From: Planctomycetota bacterium
Lineage (GTDB): Bacteria; Planctomycetota; J058; J103
Reading direction: 5' to 3'
Length of the DNA stretch: 64,000 nucleotides
Assembly (NCBI GenBank): GCA_026004615.1
Contig: BPJM01000003.1
Coordinates: 124,001-188,000, forward strand
This document shows positions 26,939-36,900 of this stretch, one piece after another; within the stretch, counting starts at the first letter, position 1, and each line of letters opens with the position of its first letter. The notes beneath the pieces are model-generated. The model saw only the letters and a program-made list of their open reading frames with translations. It ran no database searches and was not told the DNA's origin. Both the position numbers and the translations under genes were made by a program.

Positions 26939-27820
26939 ATGCGCTGCGGGTTCGTGGCGGTGCTGGGGCGGACCAACGTCGGCAAGTCGACGATCGTCAA
27001 CGGGATCGTCGGCAGCAAGGTCGCCATCGTGACCGACCGCACCCAGACGACGATCTGGAGCGTGCGCGGCATCCGGACCACGCCCGAGCACCAGATCGTC
27101 TTCGTCGACACCCCGGGGTTGCACCGGCCCAGGAGCCGGTGGGGCGAGGAGCTGCTCGGGCGGGCACGGCGCGCGCTGGCCGAGGTGGACGCGGTGCTGG
27201 CGGTGGTCGAGGCGGGCGATCGGCTCGCGGGCGGGACGCAGCACCTGGTGCAGGCCGTGCAGGCGGCAGGCCGGCCCGCCATCCTCTGCATCAACAAGAT
27301 CGATGTGCACGCGCCGGAAGAGATCGAGCTGACCGAGCGGGAGCTGCGCCCGGCCTGCGACTGGCAGGGGGTGTTCCGCACCGCCGCGGTGCGGGGCGAG
27401 GGGCTCGGGGCGCTGGAGGCGGCGCTGGCGGCGCTGTTGCCCGAGAGCGCCGAGCCGCTGTACCCGCCTGGCCAGACCACCGACCTGCCCGAGCGGCTCA
27501 TGCTGGCGGAGATCATCCGCGAGCAGGCGATGCTGCTCACACGCCAGGAGGTGCCGCATGCGGTGGCGGTGCGCATCGAGCGGACCGAGGCGCGCCCGGA
27601 CGGTACGCTATACATCGAGGCGGTGTTGTACTGCGAGCGCGAGACCCAGAAGGGGATCCTGGTCGGCAAGGGCGGCCGTACCATCAAGGCGATCGGCAGC
27701 CGGGCGCGCGAGCAGATCGAGGCGCTCACCGGCCGCCGGGTCTATCTCGACCTGCGGGTCAAGGTCGCCCCCGACTGGCGCGACGACCCGGAGCGGTGGC
27801 GGCTGTTCGGCTACGCCTGA
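26939..27820 (+). CDS. era: GTPase Era
   Basis: 293 residues, full length. An essential GTPase that binds the 3' end of 16S rRNA during small-subunit assembly. G1 is GRTNVGKST (usually GRPNVGKST; Thr replaces Pro), G2 lies in DRTQTTIWSVRG, G3 is DTPGLHRP, G4 NKID and G5 in RTAAV. The C-terminal KH domain has ERETQKGILVGKGGRTIK then AIGSRAREQIEALTG and the final LDLRVKVAPDWRDDP. GGGAAGGAAG precedes the ATG at 26939. The gene is divergent from the NUDIX gene over 65 bases; a possible -10 TATCCT sits at 26900-26905. Confidence 0.95.
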   Translation: MRCGFVAVLGRTNVGKSTIVNGIVGSKVAIVTDRTQTTIWSVRGIRTTPEHQIVFVDTPGLHRPRSRWGEELLGRARRALAEVDAVLAVVEAGDRLAGGTQHLVQAVQAAGRPAILCINKIDVHAPEEIELTERELRPACDWQGVFRTAAVRGEGLGALEAALAALLPESAEPLYPPGQTTDLPERLMLAEIIREQAMLLTRQEVPHAVAVRIERTEARPDGTLYIEAVLYCERETQKGILVGKGGRTIKAIGSRAREQIEALTGRRVYLDLRVKVAPDWRDDPERWRLFGYA

Positions 27821-27880
27821 ACGGCGGCCGGGCACGGGCTTCGGGCGGTGGGGGCACAGACAGGCCGGTGGGCGGCCGGC

Positions 27881-28115
27881 TCAGCCCGCGCTCGCCCGCG
27901 CCAGCCGTTCGTAGGTCTTGAGCACCTCGATCAGCTGAGCGTTGTCGATCAATCCGAGTTCGAGCATCACCAGACCGAGCAGCTTGTGCGCGCCCCCCGC
28001 GCGCGGCGCGCGCGCGCTGTTCGGCGAGCGCGCGCTCGAGCTGGTCCTCGTCGACGAAGCCGAGCATGACCGCGATCTCGCCGAACATCGGCTTGGAGGT
28101 AGGCACCGTGGCCAC
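27881..28115 (-). CDS. Small protein with two MshEN/GspE-N-like helical motifs (one frame change)
   Basis: About 78 residues from a GTG at 28115 with GGGGAG upstream. It consists of two similar halves: FGEIAVMLGFVDEDQLERAL and LLGLVMLELGLIDNAQLIEV, each with the pattern LG-x-x-L(M/V)-x-x-G-(L/F)-(V/I)-(D/N)-x-x-Q-L. That pattern occurs at the N-terminus of GspE/PilB ATPases and in MshEN cyclic-di-GMP modules. A GC repeat near 28000-28015 changes the frame between the halves. On its own the pair could be a stand-alone ligand-binding or adaptor module; that is inference. It is downstream of era (convergent) and upstream-adjacent to RNase Z. Confidence 0.6.
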
Positions 28116-28198
28116 CGCTTACACTCCCCGTCCCGCCGCCTCGCTGCCATGATAGGCGGAAGGCCTGGCGGCGCCAAGAGGTGGCGGCAAGGGGCGGG

Positions 28199-29131
28199 CT
28201 AGCGGTGGCGCGGCACCGCTATCCGCAGCAGGTCCTCGGCGATGATGACCTCCGGTTCCCCGGCAGGGTGCTCGAGTGTGGCGGCGGCGAGCGCGGCGCG
28301 GTAGGGTGCCGCGTCGCGGTAGCGCTGGCTGAGGTGCGCCAGCACCACGCGCCGCACCCCGGCGGCGCGCGCGAGGGCGAGCGCCTCGCCGGCCGTCATG
28401 TGGCCGTACGCCCGGGCGTGCTCGCGCTCGGAGTCGAGATACGTCGCCTCGCACACCAGCAGATTCGCTCCGCGCGCCAGGGCATGGGCCGCTGCGCAGG
28501 GGCGGGTGTCCATGACGAAGGCGAAGACGGCACCGGCCTGCTCGCGGCTGACCTGGTGCAGCAGCACGCGGCGGCCTCCGATCTCGACGGCACCGCGGCG
28601 CTTCAGCTCGCCCGCCGCCGGCCCGCTCACCCCATGGGCCCGCAGAGCCTCGGGCACCAGGTGTCGCTGCGGCGGCTCGGCGAGTCGGTAGCCGAAGGTG
28701 TCGACCGGATGTGCGAGCCGGCGCGCCTCGAGCACGAAGCCTTCCCCCTCGTCCACCACACCGTCTCGGGCGATCGGGTGCAGCACCAGCTCCAGCCGGT
28801 CGTGGTAGATGGAGGCACGGCGCAGCCGCTCCAGGTATTCCGCGCCGCTCGCCGGGTAGTACAGGTGGAGCGGGTGCTGGACGCCGTCCAGCGACAGGCG
28901 CTGCAGGATGCCCGGCAGGCCGAGGCAGTGATCGCCGTGGAAGTGGGTGATCAGGATGCGCGTGATCGCCGCCGGACGCACCCCGGCGAAGATCAGCTGG
29001 CGCTGCGTGCCTTCCCCGGGGTCGAACAGCAGTCCCTCGCCATCCCAGCGCAACAGATACCCGTTGTGGTTGCGCTCGCGGCTCGGTACCTGGCTGCCGC
29101 AGCCCAGCACCACCAGTTCGCGGACGCTCAT
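28199..29131 (-). CDS. rnz: Ribonuclease Z
   Basis: 310 residues; ATG at 29131 behind GGAGGAG. A metallo-beta-lactamase-fold endonuclease that removes tRNA 3' trailers. LVVLGCGSQVPSRERNHNGY is the family's first strand. FDPGEGTQRQL, then the zinc motif THFHGDHCLGLPG (HxHxDH), FVMDTRPC with the metal-bridging Asp, CEATYLDSEREHARAYGHM and LAHLSQRYRD (final His ligand) complete the active site. The length fits the short bacterial form, with an exosite-sized insertion around residues 150-170. Both tRNAs of this window differ in 3' CCA (one encodes it, one does not), so trailer processing is needed in this organism. Confidence 0.92.
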   Translation of the reverse strand: MSVRELVVLGCGSQVPSRERNHNGYLLRWDGEGLLFDPGEGTQRQLIFAGVRPAAITRILITHFHGDHCLGLPGILQRLSLDGVQHPLHLYYPASGAEYLERLRRASIYHDRLELVLHPIARDGVVDEGEGFVLEARRLAHPVDTFGYRLAEPPQRHLVPEALRAHGVSGPAAGELKRRGAVEIGGRRVLLHQVSREQAGAVFAFVMDTRPCAAAHALARGANLLVCEATYLDSEREHARAYGHMTAGEALALARAAGVRRVVLAHLSQRYRDAAPYRAALAAATLEHPAGEPEVIIAEDLLRIAVPRHR

Positions 29132-29225
29132 GGCCTCGCTCCTCCGCCTGCCATGATCGCAGCTCGGGCGCCGCCGGACAGTCGGGGCGGTGGCGCCGCC
29201 GCAGCCAGCCGCGCGGCAGCCGGCG

Positions 29226-29254
29226 TTGACGCCTGCCGGCGAACCCACTAGCAT
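29226..29254 (+). promoter_or_regulatory. Predicted promoter of the phospholipase D-type gene
   Basis: TTGACG (29226-29231), 17 bases, TAGCAT (29249-29254), 40 bases before the ATG at 29295. Confidence 0.5.
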
Positions 29255-29294
29255 CGAGCCGCGCGGGGTGCGGGGAGCCGCCAGGAGCGCGCGG

Positions 29295-31007
29295 ATGGGT
29301 GGGGTCGGCTGGCAGCCAGCGCAACCGCGGGATTTGGAGTTCGAGGGCGCCGGCGCGCAGGCCGACCCCGGAGAGCATGCCGCGGGGGCCGCCGGCCTGC
29401 CCGCACGCCCAGCCGAGGACGAGCCTGCTGGCGTCGGGCTGGCGGCGCAGCGGCCCACCCCTGTCGGCCCGCGCACCGACCCGGCCGCGCAGCGGATCTG
29501 CGAGCGACGCGAGCGCGCCCAGCGGAGCCTGCCGGCGCGGCTCGGCTTTGCCGACGCCAGCGACGGGGTGCGCGCGCTGGCCGAGCGGCTCGCCCCTGAC
29601 GGCCAGCTGAGCGCTGCGGACGTGCAGGCGCTCGTGGTCGAGGCCGGGGATTTCGGCCGGATCACGGAGGGCGAACGGCAGGCGCTGCTCGAGCTGATGC
29701 GCGAACGCGCCGCGGAGTTGGCGCCCTCGGCGCGCGCGGCGCTCGCGGGCGTGCTCGGCATCCCGCTGCAACCGGTGGCGGGTGGCTCCGGGCGCGGGGC
29801 GCCCGGCCCCCCCTACGGCAGCCCGGAGTTCGAGCGGCAGCTCGACCGCGACACCCAGTCGGTCGCGCGGCCGGACAACGAGGTGCGGCTGCTGTTCGAT
29901 GGAGTGCAGAGCTTCGCCGAGCGCCGCAAGCTCATCGAGAACGCGACCGACTCCATCCACCTGCAGACCTTCATCTTCACCGCCGATGAGACCGGCTGGG
30001 AGCTGGCGAAGCTGCTCGCCGCCAAGGCGCAGCAGGGGGTGAAGGTCCGGGTCATCTACGACGGACTGGGCTCGGCGCGCTCGGGCCAGGAGATCTTCGA
30101 GTACATGCGCCGGCACGGGGTCGAGGTGCGCGAGTACGGCGATCCGCTGCGCCAGTTCTGGGACCTCAACAACCGCTGGCACGAGAAGTACCTCATCGTG
30201 GACGGCCAGGCGGCGATCACCGGCGGCATGAACATCGCCAATGAGTACGCCTTCGGCGGCTCCGGCCGGATGGTGCTGAGCCGCGGCCAGCAGGGCACCG
30301 AGCCGTGGCGCGACGTGGACATCCGGCTCCAGGGGCCGGTGGTGCACGATGTCCAGCGGGCGTTCCTCAAGAACTGGCAGGAACTCGGTCCCCCGGTCTC
30401 GCCGGGCGAGCAGGAGCGGCTGTTTCCGCCGCCGGCGCTCACGCCCGGCGGGCCGCGGGCGCGCTTCGTGCAGCACCGCCCGGACGAGGACGGGGATGAG
30501 AACACCACCGCGCTCTACCTGCACGCCATCCGCAGTGCCGAGGAGAGCATCACCATCGAGAACGCCTACTTCATCCCGCCGCCGGCGGTGCGGCAGGCGC
30601 TGATCGAGGCGGCCAGGCGCGGGGTCCAGGTGCGCGTGCTGACGAACAGCCGCGCCTCCAACGACATGGGCATGGTGAGCGATGCCGCGCGCTACTACTA
30701 CGACGAGCTGATCGCCGCAGGGGTGCAGATCTACGAGAAACAGGGGGGGACGCTGCACAGCAAGACCGCCACCTTCGACGGGCGATATTCCATCGTCGGC
30801 TCGGTCAACATGAACGGCCGCTCGGACACGCTGGATTCCGAGGGTGCGGTCGCGGTCGAGGATGCGGCGACCGCCGCGACGCTGCAGCGCCGCTTCGCCG
30901 AGGGTCTCGGCCAGGCGCAGGCGGTGACGGCGGCCGAGCTGGACCGCGAGGGGTTCTTCACCAACCTGAAGCAGTGGGCCCTGTCGCTGCTGAGCTGGAC
31001 GTTCTGA
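29295..31007 (+). CDS. Phospholipase D / cardiolipin synthase-like protein
   Basis: 570 residues; the ATG at 29295 has AGGAG seven bases upstream. Residues 1-~190 are Ala/Pro/Arg-rich, with a helical segment at ~95-160 and no signal peptide. The catalytic part has two PLD repeats: HEKYLIVDGQAAITGGMNIA (HxKxxxxD, His near 296) and HSKTATFDGRYSIVGSVNMN (His near 488). Neighbouring motifs are SIHLQTFIFTADETG and TIENAYFIPPP. The pair of HKD motifs and the GG/GSVNMN loops match cardiolipin synthases and related phosphatidyltransferases. There are no N-terminal membrane helices, unlike E. coli ClsA, so association with the membrane would have to be peripheral. A TPR protein follows after one base. 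Confidence 0.85.
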   Translation: MGGVGWQPAQPRDLEFEGAGAQADPGEHAAGAAGLPARPAEDEPAGVGLAAQRPTPVGPRTDPAAQRICERRERAQRSLPARLGFADASDGVRALAERLAPDGQLSAADVQALVVEAGDFGRITEGERQALLELMRERAAELAPSARAALAGVLGIPLQPVAGGSGRGAPGPPYGSPEFERQLDRDTQSVARPDNEVRLLFDGVQSFAERRKLIENATDSIHLQTFIFTADETGWELAKLLAAKAQQGVKVRVIYDGLGSARSGQEIFEYMRRHGVEVREYGDPLRQFWDLNNRWHEKYLIVDGQAAITGGMNIANEYAFGGSGRMVLSRGQQGTEPWRDVDIRLQGPVVHDVQRAFLKNWQELGPPVSPGEQERLFPPPALTPGGPRARFVQHRPDEDGDENTTALYLHAIRSAEESITIENAYFIPPPAVRQALIEAARRGVQVRVLTNSRASNDMGMVSDAARYYYDELIAAGVQIYEKQGGTLHSKTATFDGRYSIVGSVNMNGRSDTLDSEGAVAVEDAATAATLQRRFAEGLGQAQAVTAAELDREGFFTNLKQWALSLLSWTF

Positions 31008-31008
31008 G

Positions 31009-31740
31009 ATGCGCGCCGAGCCTGGGGAGCTGCCGAGCGAGACCGCCGAGCCGCTGCGGCCCGAACAGCGGCTCGCCGAGCTGCTCGCGCGCGCGCGCCG
31101 GCTGGAGGGCGACGGCGAGGCGGCGGGGGCCCTGGAGCTGCTCGCGGCCGCGCCCGCGGAGCTGCAGCGCTTCGGCAGCTACTGCTACGCGCGCGGCGCG
31201 CTCGCCTTCCGCCTGGACCGACTCGATGAGGCAGTGCGGCTGTTCGAGCAGGCGGTGCGGTATGCGCCCGACATCGCGGAGTACCAGGCGAACCTGGGCG
31301 CGGCGCTGCTGGAGCGCGCCCGCCGCTCCGAGCAGCGCGCCGGCCTCATGCGGGCGCTGGTGGTGCTGGAGCACGCCTGCGCGCTGCGCCCGCGCCTGCC
31401 CCATGCGTGGGTGAACCTGGGCCTGGCGCTGCAGCTGGCGGGACGGCACCAAGAGGCGATCGCCGCCTTCGATCGGGCGCTGGCGATGGCACCCGAGGAC
31501 GCCAGCGCGCTCTACAACCGCGCCGCGAGCTGCCACGCCCTGGGGCGCGAGCAGGAGTGTCTGCAGGCGCTGGAGCAGCTGCTCGAGCGCGCGCCCGGCT
31601 TCGCCCCCGCGTTGCGCTCGCGTTGCGCGACCCTGGCGCGCCTGAGCCGGCGCGCCGAGGCCCAGCAGGCGCTCGCCCGCTATCTGGCCGCCTGCCCCGG
31701 CGCGGCGGACGCCGAGCAGCTGCGCCAGCTCGTCGGCTGA
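31009..31740 (+). CDS. TPR-repeat protein
   Basis: 243 residues, starting one base after the upstream stop (TGA-G-ATG), so translation is probably coupled to the PLD gene. At least five tetratricopeptide repeats: GALELLAAAPAELQ, FGSYCYARGALAFRLDRLDE, AEYQANLGAALLERA, PHAWVNLGLALQLAGRHQEA, ASALYNRAASCHALGREQE. No signal peptide, transmembrane segment or catalytic domain. TPR arrays hold partner proteins; the tight link suggests a partner in lipid or envelope work, but none can be named. Confidence 0.75.
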   Translation: MRAEPGELPSETAEPLRPEQRLAELLARARRLEGDGEAAGALELLAAAPAELQRFGSYCYARGALAFRLDRLDEAVRLFEQAVRYAPDIAEYQANLGAALLERARRSEQRAGLMRALVVLEHACALRPRLPHAWVNLGLALQLAGRHQEAIAAFDRALAMAPEDASALYNRAASCHALGREQECLQALEQLLERAPGFAPALRSRCATLARLSRRAEAQQALARYLAACPGAADAEQLRQLVG

Positions 31741-31787
31741 ATGCCCCTGCGGGCCCACCGCTCGTAGTCCACCGAGGAGGAGCGTGT

Positions 31788-33743
31788 GTGAACCGAATCC
31801 TGTGCAAGAGCCTGCTCGTGGTCTGGGTGCTCGCGGCGGCCGCGGCCGGCAGCGCCGCGGAGCAGGATCCGGTGGCGCGGCTGTGCACGGCGTACAGCGG
31901 CTTCGATCTGGACGGCGACGGCACGCTGGAGATCGAGGCGCTGGCGCCGCTGTTGCCGGAGGCCGGAGCGGCGCGGGCCGAGGCGGGCACCCCGCCGCTG
32001 GTGCTGGTGCTGGTGGAGGCGCGGCTGTTGCGCCCGCTCGCCGAGGAGCGGACCGCGCCGCCGGCCGGGCGCGTGCCCGGGGTGGCTGCGCTGCGGGCGG
32101 CGCTGGCGCGCTTCGCGCGCGACCTGGGCGAGGAAGGCTGGCGGGCGCGGGTGCTGCTGGCGAGCGTGTACGCCGGCCCCCGCCACCAGGACGGCAAGAC
32201 CCTGCTCGCGCTGCGGCGCTTTCTGCGCGCGGTCTGGCAGGCCGAGCCGGCGCTCGCCGGCGCGGTGCTGGTCGGCCGCTTTCCGGAGGCGCTGCTGGTG
32301 CGGAGCTACAACTGGCGCAAGCGCGGCCAGCTGGTGCTCCACCGGGGCAGCCCGCAGCAGCAGCGCTTCACCGAAGGCGTGCCCTATCTCGCCACCATCC
32401 CCGAGGCGGTCGCCATGCCGTGCGAGCTGGTGCTGTGCGACCTCGACGGCAACTGGGAGGAGCGCTACATCGAGCGGCGCGAGCGGCTGCCGGGGCTGAT
32501 CGCCGTCTTTCCGGACGGCATCCCGCCGCGCGGCGGGGTGGCGCCGTACTGGGAGTGGCGACCGCAGGTCTACGAGGACTTCTTCTTCGTCAACGATGGC
32601 CATCTGCACGCGCGCGAGGTGCTGCGGCCGCGGGCGGACGGGCAGTCCGGGGACGAGGTGGTCGGGCTCGATGTCGAGATCTTCGACGAGCAGCAGGACG
32701 CCGAGTGCAGCGCCGCCGACCGCGAGCGGCCCAACCCCATCGCGCGGCCCGAGATCGTGGTCTCGCGCCTCAATCCCTACGGGATTGCGCTGCGCCCCCG
32801 GGCGGCGGTGCGCGGGCTCGGGGGCGAGGGGCTGCTCGATGCGGCTGGCCGCCCGCAGCCGGTGGTCTTCGCCGAACCGGCGGCGGTGCCCCGGCCGCGC
32901 GAGCTGTGGGAGCCCGACCCGGCGCTGGAGCGGCAGCTGCTGATCGAGTACTTCACCCGCAACCACCGCTACCGGCACGGGGCGTACGACCACGCCCTGG
33001 GGCCGGCGGCGATCGGCCACGGGCTCGGCAGCGGCTGGCAGGCGATGCGGCGCGCGGTGCCGGCCTGGCGCACCTTCGCCGAGCCGGGCTACGACGGCGG
33101 CAGCCAGGCGAGCCTGCTCGAGGTGGTGCAGTGGCTGGGGCGGCCGGCGGGCGTGCGCGAGCTGCGGGCGCACACCGACGCCTGGGGCGCGCAGTTCGGC
33201 CGCGCCGAGCCGCGGGCGCTGCTGCAGGCGGCGGGAGGCATTCCGTGGCACTGGGAGCAGCAGGGCACGCGGCTGGTGCCGGCGCTGCCGCGGGCCGGCA
33301 CCAAGCTCGACTTCCCGCTGCTGCGCACGCTGTGGCAGAACCGGGTCCTGCCCGAACAGGGCAGCCTCTATGTCCACATCGGGTGCGACAGCGTCAAGCC
33401 CGCCGGCGGCGCCGCCCTGCCCTACAGCGATCCCCGTTACGGCTACTGGCAGGGCGCGGCGGCGCTGCTCTTCTACGGCCAGGGCCTGGCGCTGATCGGC
33501 CGCGGCAAGGTGTTCTACGACAGCCCGCGCGGGCTGTACCGGGCGCTGGGCGAGGGCGAATGCTTCGGGGAGGGCTGGCGGCGGTACTTCGAGCTCGAGT
33601 CCGCCGCCGGTAGCCCGGCCGAGGTGGGCGGCGGCATCGGGCGCAAGCGCGCCTACTTCTGGAGCGTGCTGGGCGACTTCACCCTGCGGCTGCGCGCGGC
33701 AAGCGGCGGCGGGCGGGGCCCAGCGGTGCGCCGCCTGTTGTGA
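31788..33743 (+). CDS. Secreted protein with gingipain (C25)-like features
   Basis: 651 residues; a GTG at 31788 behind GAGGAGGAG. Residues 1-25 are a signal peptide (ILCKSLLVVWVLAAAAAGSA AEQ). FDLDGDGTLEIEAL (~40-54) looks like a calcium-binding EF-hand/dockerin loop. The block from ~75 to ~250 has the alternating strands of a clan CD fold (PPLVLVLVEARLL, RARVLLASVYAG, GAVLVGRFPEALLVRSYNW, CELVLCDLDGNWEE). The GAVLVGRFP element is typical of C25-like proteins. A conserved-looking HIGCDSVKPAGG (~545) could supply a cysteine. The last part has EAYGQGLALIGRGK-like strands. I cannot assign the His-Cys pair with certainty, so peptidase activity is only a suggestion. Confidence 0.55.
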   Translation: MNRILCKSLLVVWVLAAAAAGSAAEQDPVARLCTAYSGFDLDGDGTLEIEALAPLLPEAGAARAEAGTPPLVLVLVEARLLRPLAEERTAPPAGRVPGVAALRAALARFARDLGEEGWRARVLLASVYAGPRHQDGKTLLALRRFLRAVWQAEPALAGAVLVGRFPEALLVRSYNWRKRGQLVLHRGSPQQQRFTEGVPYLATIPEAVAMPCELVLCDLDGNWEERYIERRERLPGLIAVFPDGIPPRGGVAPYWEWRPQVYEDFFFVNDGHLHAREVLRPRADGQSGDEVVGLDVEIFDEQQDAECSAADRERPNPIARPEIVVSRLNPYGIALRPRAAVRGLGGEGLLDAAGRPQPVVFAEPAAVPRPRELWEPDPALERQLLIEYFTRNHRYRHGAYDHALGPAAIGHGLGSGWQAMRRAVPAWRTFAEPGYDGGSQASLLEVVQWLGRPAGVRELRAHTDAWGAQFGRAEPRALLQAAGGIPWHWEQQGTRLVPALPRAGTKLDFPLLRTLWQNRVLPEQGSLYVHIGCDSVKPAGGAALPYSDPRYGYWQGAAALLFYGQGLALIGRGKVFYDSPRGLYRALGEGECFGEGWRRYFELESAAGSPAEVGGGIGRKRAYFWSVLGDFTLRLRAASGGGRGPAVRRLL

Positions 33744-33966
33744 GCCCCTGCGCCCGCGCTCGCCTCCGGGCGCGGCGGCTGGAGCATTCCCCGCACACGG
33801 CACCGCCCCGGTGCGCCCCATCCCTCCCTGGGGCCGCAGGCGGTGAGGGGCCGGCGGGGCGGCCTGCTGCGGCTTGCCGCGGGCGCGCCCGGCTCGGATC
33901 ATCCCCTTCCGAAAAAAGAGCGGGTGCGCGGCGGGCCAGGCGGCCCGGCGAGCGGGGGTCACGACC

Positions 33967-36900
33967 GTGGCGTTCGAAGGCGACCTCACCGATCTCGGGC
34001 TGGGGGATGTGCTGCAGAACCTGCGGGCCAACGAGCTGAGCGGCACCCTCACCCTCCAGGGGCCCGCCGGCACCGCGACCATCTGGGTGGAGGGCGGGCG
34101 CATCGCCGGCTGCCGGCTGCCCGAGCCCGAGGGAGTGCCGGAACTCGCCGATCTGGTGCACCGCGAGCGGCTGCTCGAGCCGCGGGCGCTCGCCCGCGCC
34201 CTGCGCCGCCGGGGCCGGCGGGAGCTGCGGACCTGGCTGTGCGAGCAGGGGCTGGTCTCCGAGCAGGCGCTGCGCGCCGCGGTCGAGCGCTGGGTGCAGG
34301 AGGCGGTGCTGGAGCTGTTCACCTGGGAGGGAGGCCGCTTTCGCTTCGAGGAGCAGCAGCCGGGGCCGGCGGCGATGGGAGGCGAGCTGTGGGCGCTGCG
34401 GCCGGCGATCGAGCCGGCGGCGCTGCTGATGGAAGCGGCGCGTCGCAGCGATGAATGGCCGCGCATCCGGCGGCGCGTGCCCTCGTTCAAGGAGGTCTAC
34501 ATCGCCGAGCCGGTCGCCGATCCGCAGGCCGAGCAGCTGGACGAGGTGCAGTACGGTGTCGTCTCGCTGCTGGACGGGGTGCGGGATCTGGAGGCGGTGA
34601 GCCGCACCCTGCCCTACGGGCGATTCGCGATCGCCGAGGCGACGGCGGTGCTGACCGAGAGCGGCCGCATCAAGCGCGTGGACGCCGAGCAGCTGCGGCG
34701 GCGCGCCGCGCAGCTCCAGGCGGAGGGCGAGCTCCAGACCGCCGTGCGGCTGCTGGAGCGCTCGCTGGAGCTGGAGCCGGGTGCGATCCAGGCCCGCGCG
34801 GCACTGGCGCGGCTGCTGGAGCGGCTGGGGCGCGATCTCGAGGCGGCCGAGCAGTACAAGCAGCTCGGGTTTTACTGCCGCGAGGCGGGCCGGCTGGACG
34901 AGGCGATCGAGGCGTATCGCAAGGCCGCCGGGCTCGTGCCGGCCGACCTGGGGGTGGGCGAGGCGCTGCTGGGGCTGTTGCGGGCCAGCGGGCGCGAGCA
35001 GCAGGCGATCGAGGCCGGGCGCGCGCTGGCAGCCGCCGCCGCCGAGCAGCACCTGTACGACAAGGCGATCGCGATCTACCAGGAGCTGTTGCCGCTGGTG
35101 GCGGACAAGACCGCACTGCGCGAGCAGATCGCGCAGACCTGCCTGCGCAAGGCCGACCGCGAGGGCGCGCTGGCCGCCTACCGCGAGGAGGCGCGCGAGC
35201 GGCTGCGGGCCGATGACCTGCGCGGTGCGGCGGCGGCCTACCGGCGCATCCTCGAACTCGATCCCCAGGACGAGGTGGCCGCGCGCGAGCTCGAGCGGGT
35301 GGAGGGCGGCTGGTACGAGCGGCGGCGGGCGCGCCGCCGGCGGCTGCGCAACGCCGCCCTGCTCGGACTGGCGCTCGCGCTGGTGGGGTTCCAGCTGGCG
35401 CGCGAGGTGCTGGCGGGCCTGCACCTGCGGGCGCTCTACCCGCAGGCGCTGGCGCCGGTGGCCGGCGAGCTCGCCGATCCGCACGCGCGCGTGCAGGCCT
35501 ACCGGGCCGCCGAGCGTGCCTGGCCCTGGACCCTGGCGGGCCTGTTCGCCCGGCAGGCGCTGCGCGCCGCGCTCCTGCAGGAGGCGCGGGCGGCGCGCGA
35601 GGTGCTGGCGCGGGCGGGCGCTCCGCGCCTGGCCGCCGAGTGGGCGCGGGCGCGCCTGCAGGCGCTGGCGCCGCTGCTGCCGCCCGAGGCGGTGGACCTT
35701 CCGCCGCCGCCGCCGGCAGGCGAGAGCGCGGGCGGTGCGGCCCCCCTGCCCGAGCGCGCTCGCATCCTCGGCCGCATCGCGCAGGTGCTGCCCGATGGAG
35801 CGGTGCGGCTCGATGTCGGCGCGGCCGAGGGCGTGCGCGAGCGCATGGTCTTCGAGGCGGTGAGCCCCCTGGATGCGGCGGTGCTCTTGGGCAGCGGCGA
35901 GCTCGCGCTCGTGCCCGAGCGCGCGATCGCCCGGCTCACCGTGCTCGAGCTCGCCCCCCACAGTGCGCTCGCCTGGCCGGAGGCGGCGGCGGGCGACAGC
36001 GCGCCAGCGGCGGCGGGGGAGCGGCGCCGCGCGCGCCGGCTCGAGGCCGGTGACCTGGTCATCTCCGCGCCGCACCTGCTGCCGGGAGCGCTGCCGCCGC
36101 GGATCACCGAGCTGAGCGCCTCGCCGCTGCCTGCCCGCTTCGGCATGCCGGTGGAGCTGGTGGCCGAGTGCGCCGGCGAGCCGCACGAGGGGCTCGTCTT
36201 CGAATGGGAGGCGAGCGGCGGCGTGCTGCTGCACGAGCGCACCCTGACACCCCACAACGTGTGGCTGCCGCCGCTGTCCGGGCGGAGCACCTTCACCCTG
36301 CAGCTGACGGCGATCGGTGCAAAGGGGCGGCAGAGCCGCCGCGGGCTCCAGGTGCAGAGCGAGGGTTTCGCCGGCAACGACGCCGGGGAGTACCGGCTGG
36401 TGCGGCGGGTGGGGCTCGAGCCCGCCTCGTTCGGCCGCCTGCTCGATCTGGCCTTCGATGACCGCGGTCAGGCGCTGCTGCTGTTCGGGGGCCGGCAGCG
36501 CACGCTGGTGCGCATGGACGAGCAGTGGCAGGTCGTCGGGCGCAGCGAGGGGCAGGGGCTGGGGCTGGAGCTGACGCGCATCCTGCTGGCCGGGGACAGG
36601 CTCTACGCGATCGACGCCGAGGGGCGGCGTGCGGTCCAGCTCGGCGCCGAGCGCGGGCTGTACGGCGGCGCGCCCGCGATCGTGTATGGCGGGCCGGGCA
36701 GCGGCAATGGCCGGTTGCGCCAGCCGGTGGACCTCGCCGTGGACCGCCGCGGGCGGGTGTACGTGCTCGACGGCGCGCCGGAGCAGCCCGCGGTGCACGT
36801 GTTCCGCAACGACGGCACGTTCCTGCTCTCGCTCGGATACGCGGGGGCCGGTCCCTGGGGGCTGGTGCGGCCGGTCGCGCTCGACCTGGGGCCGGACGGC

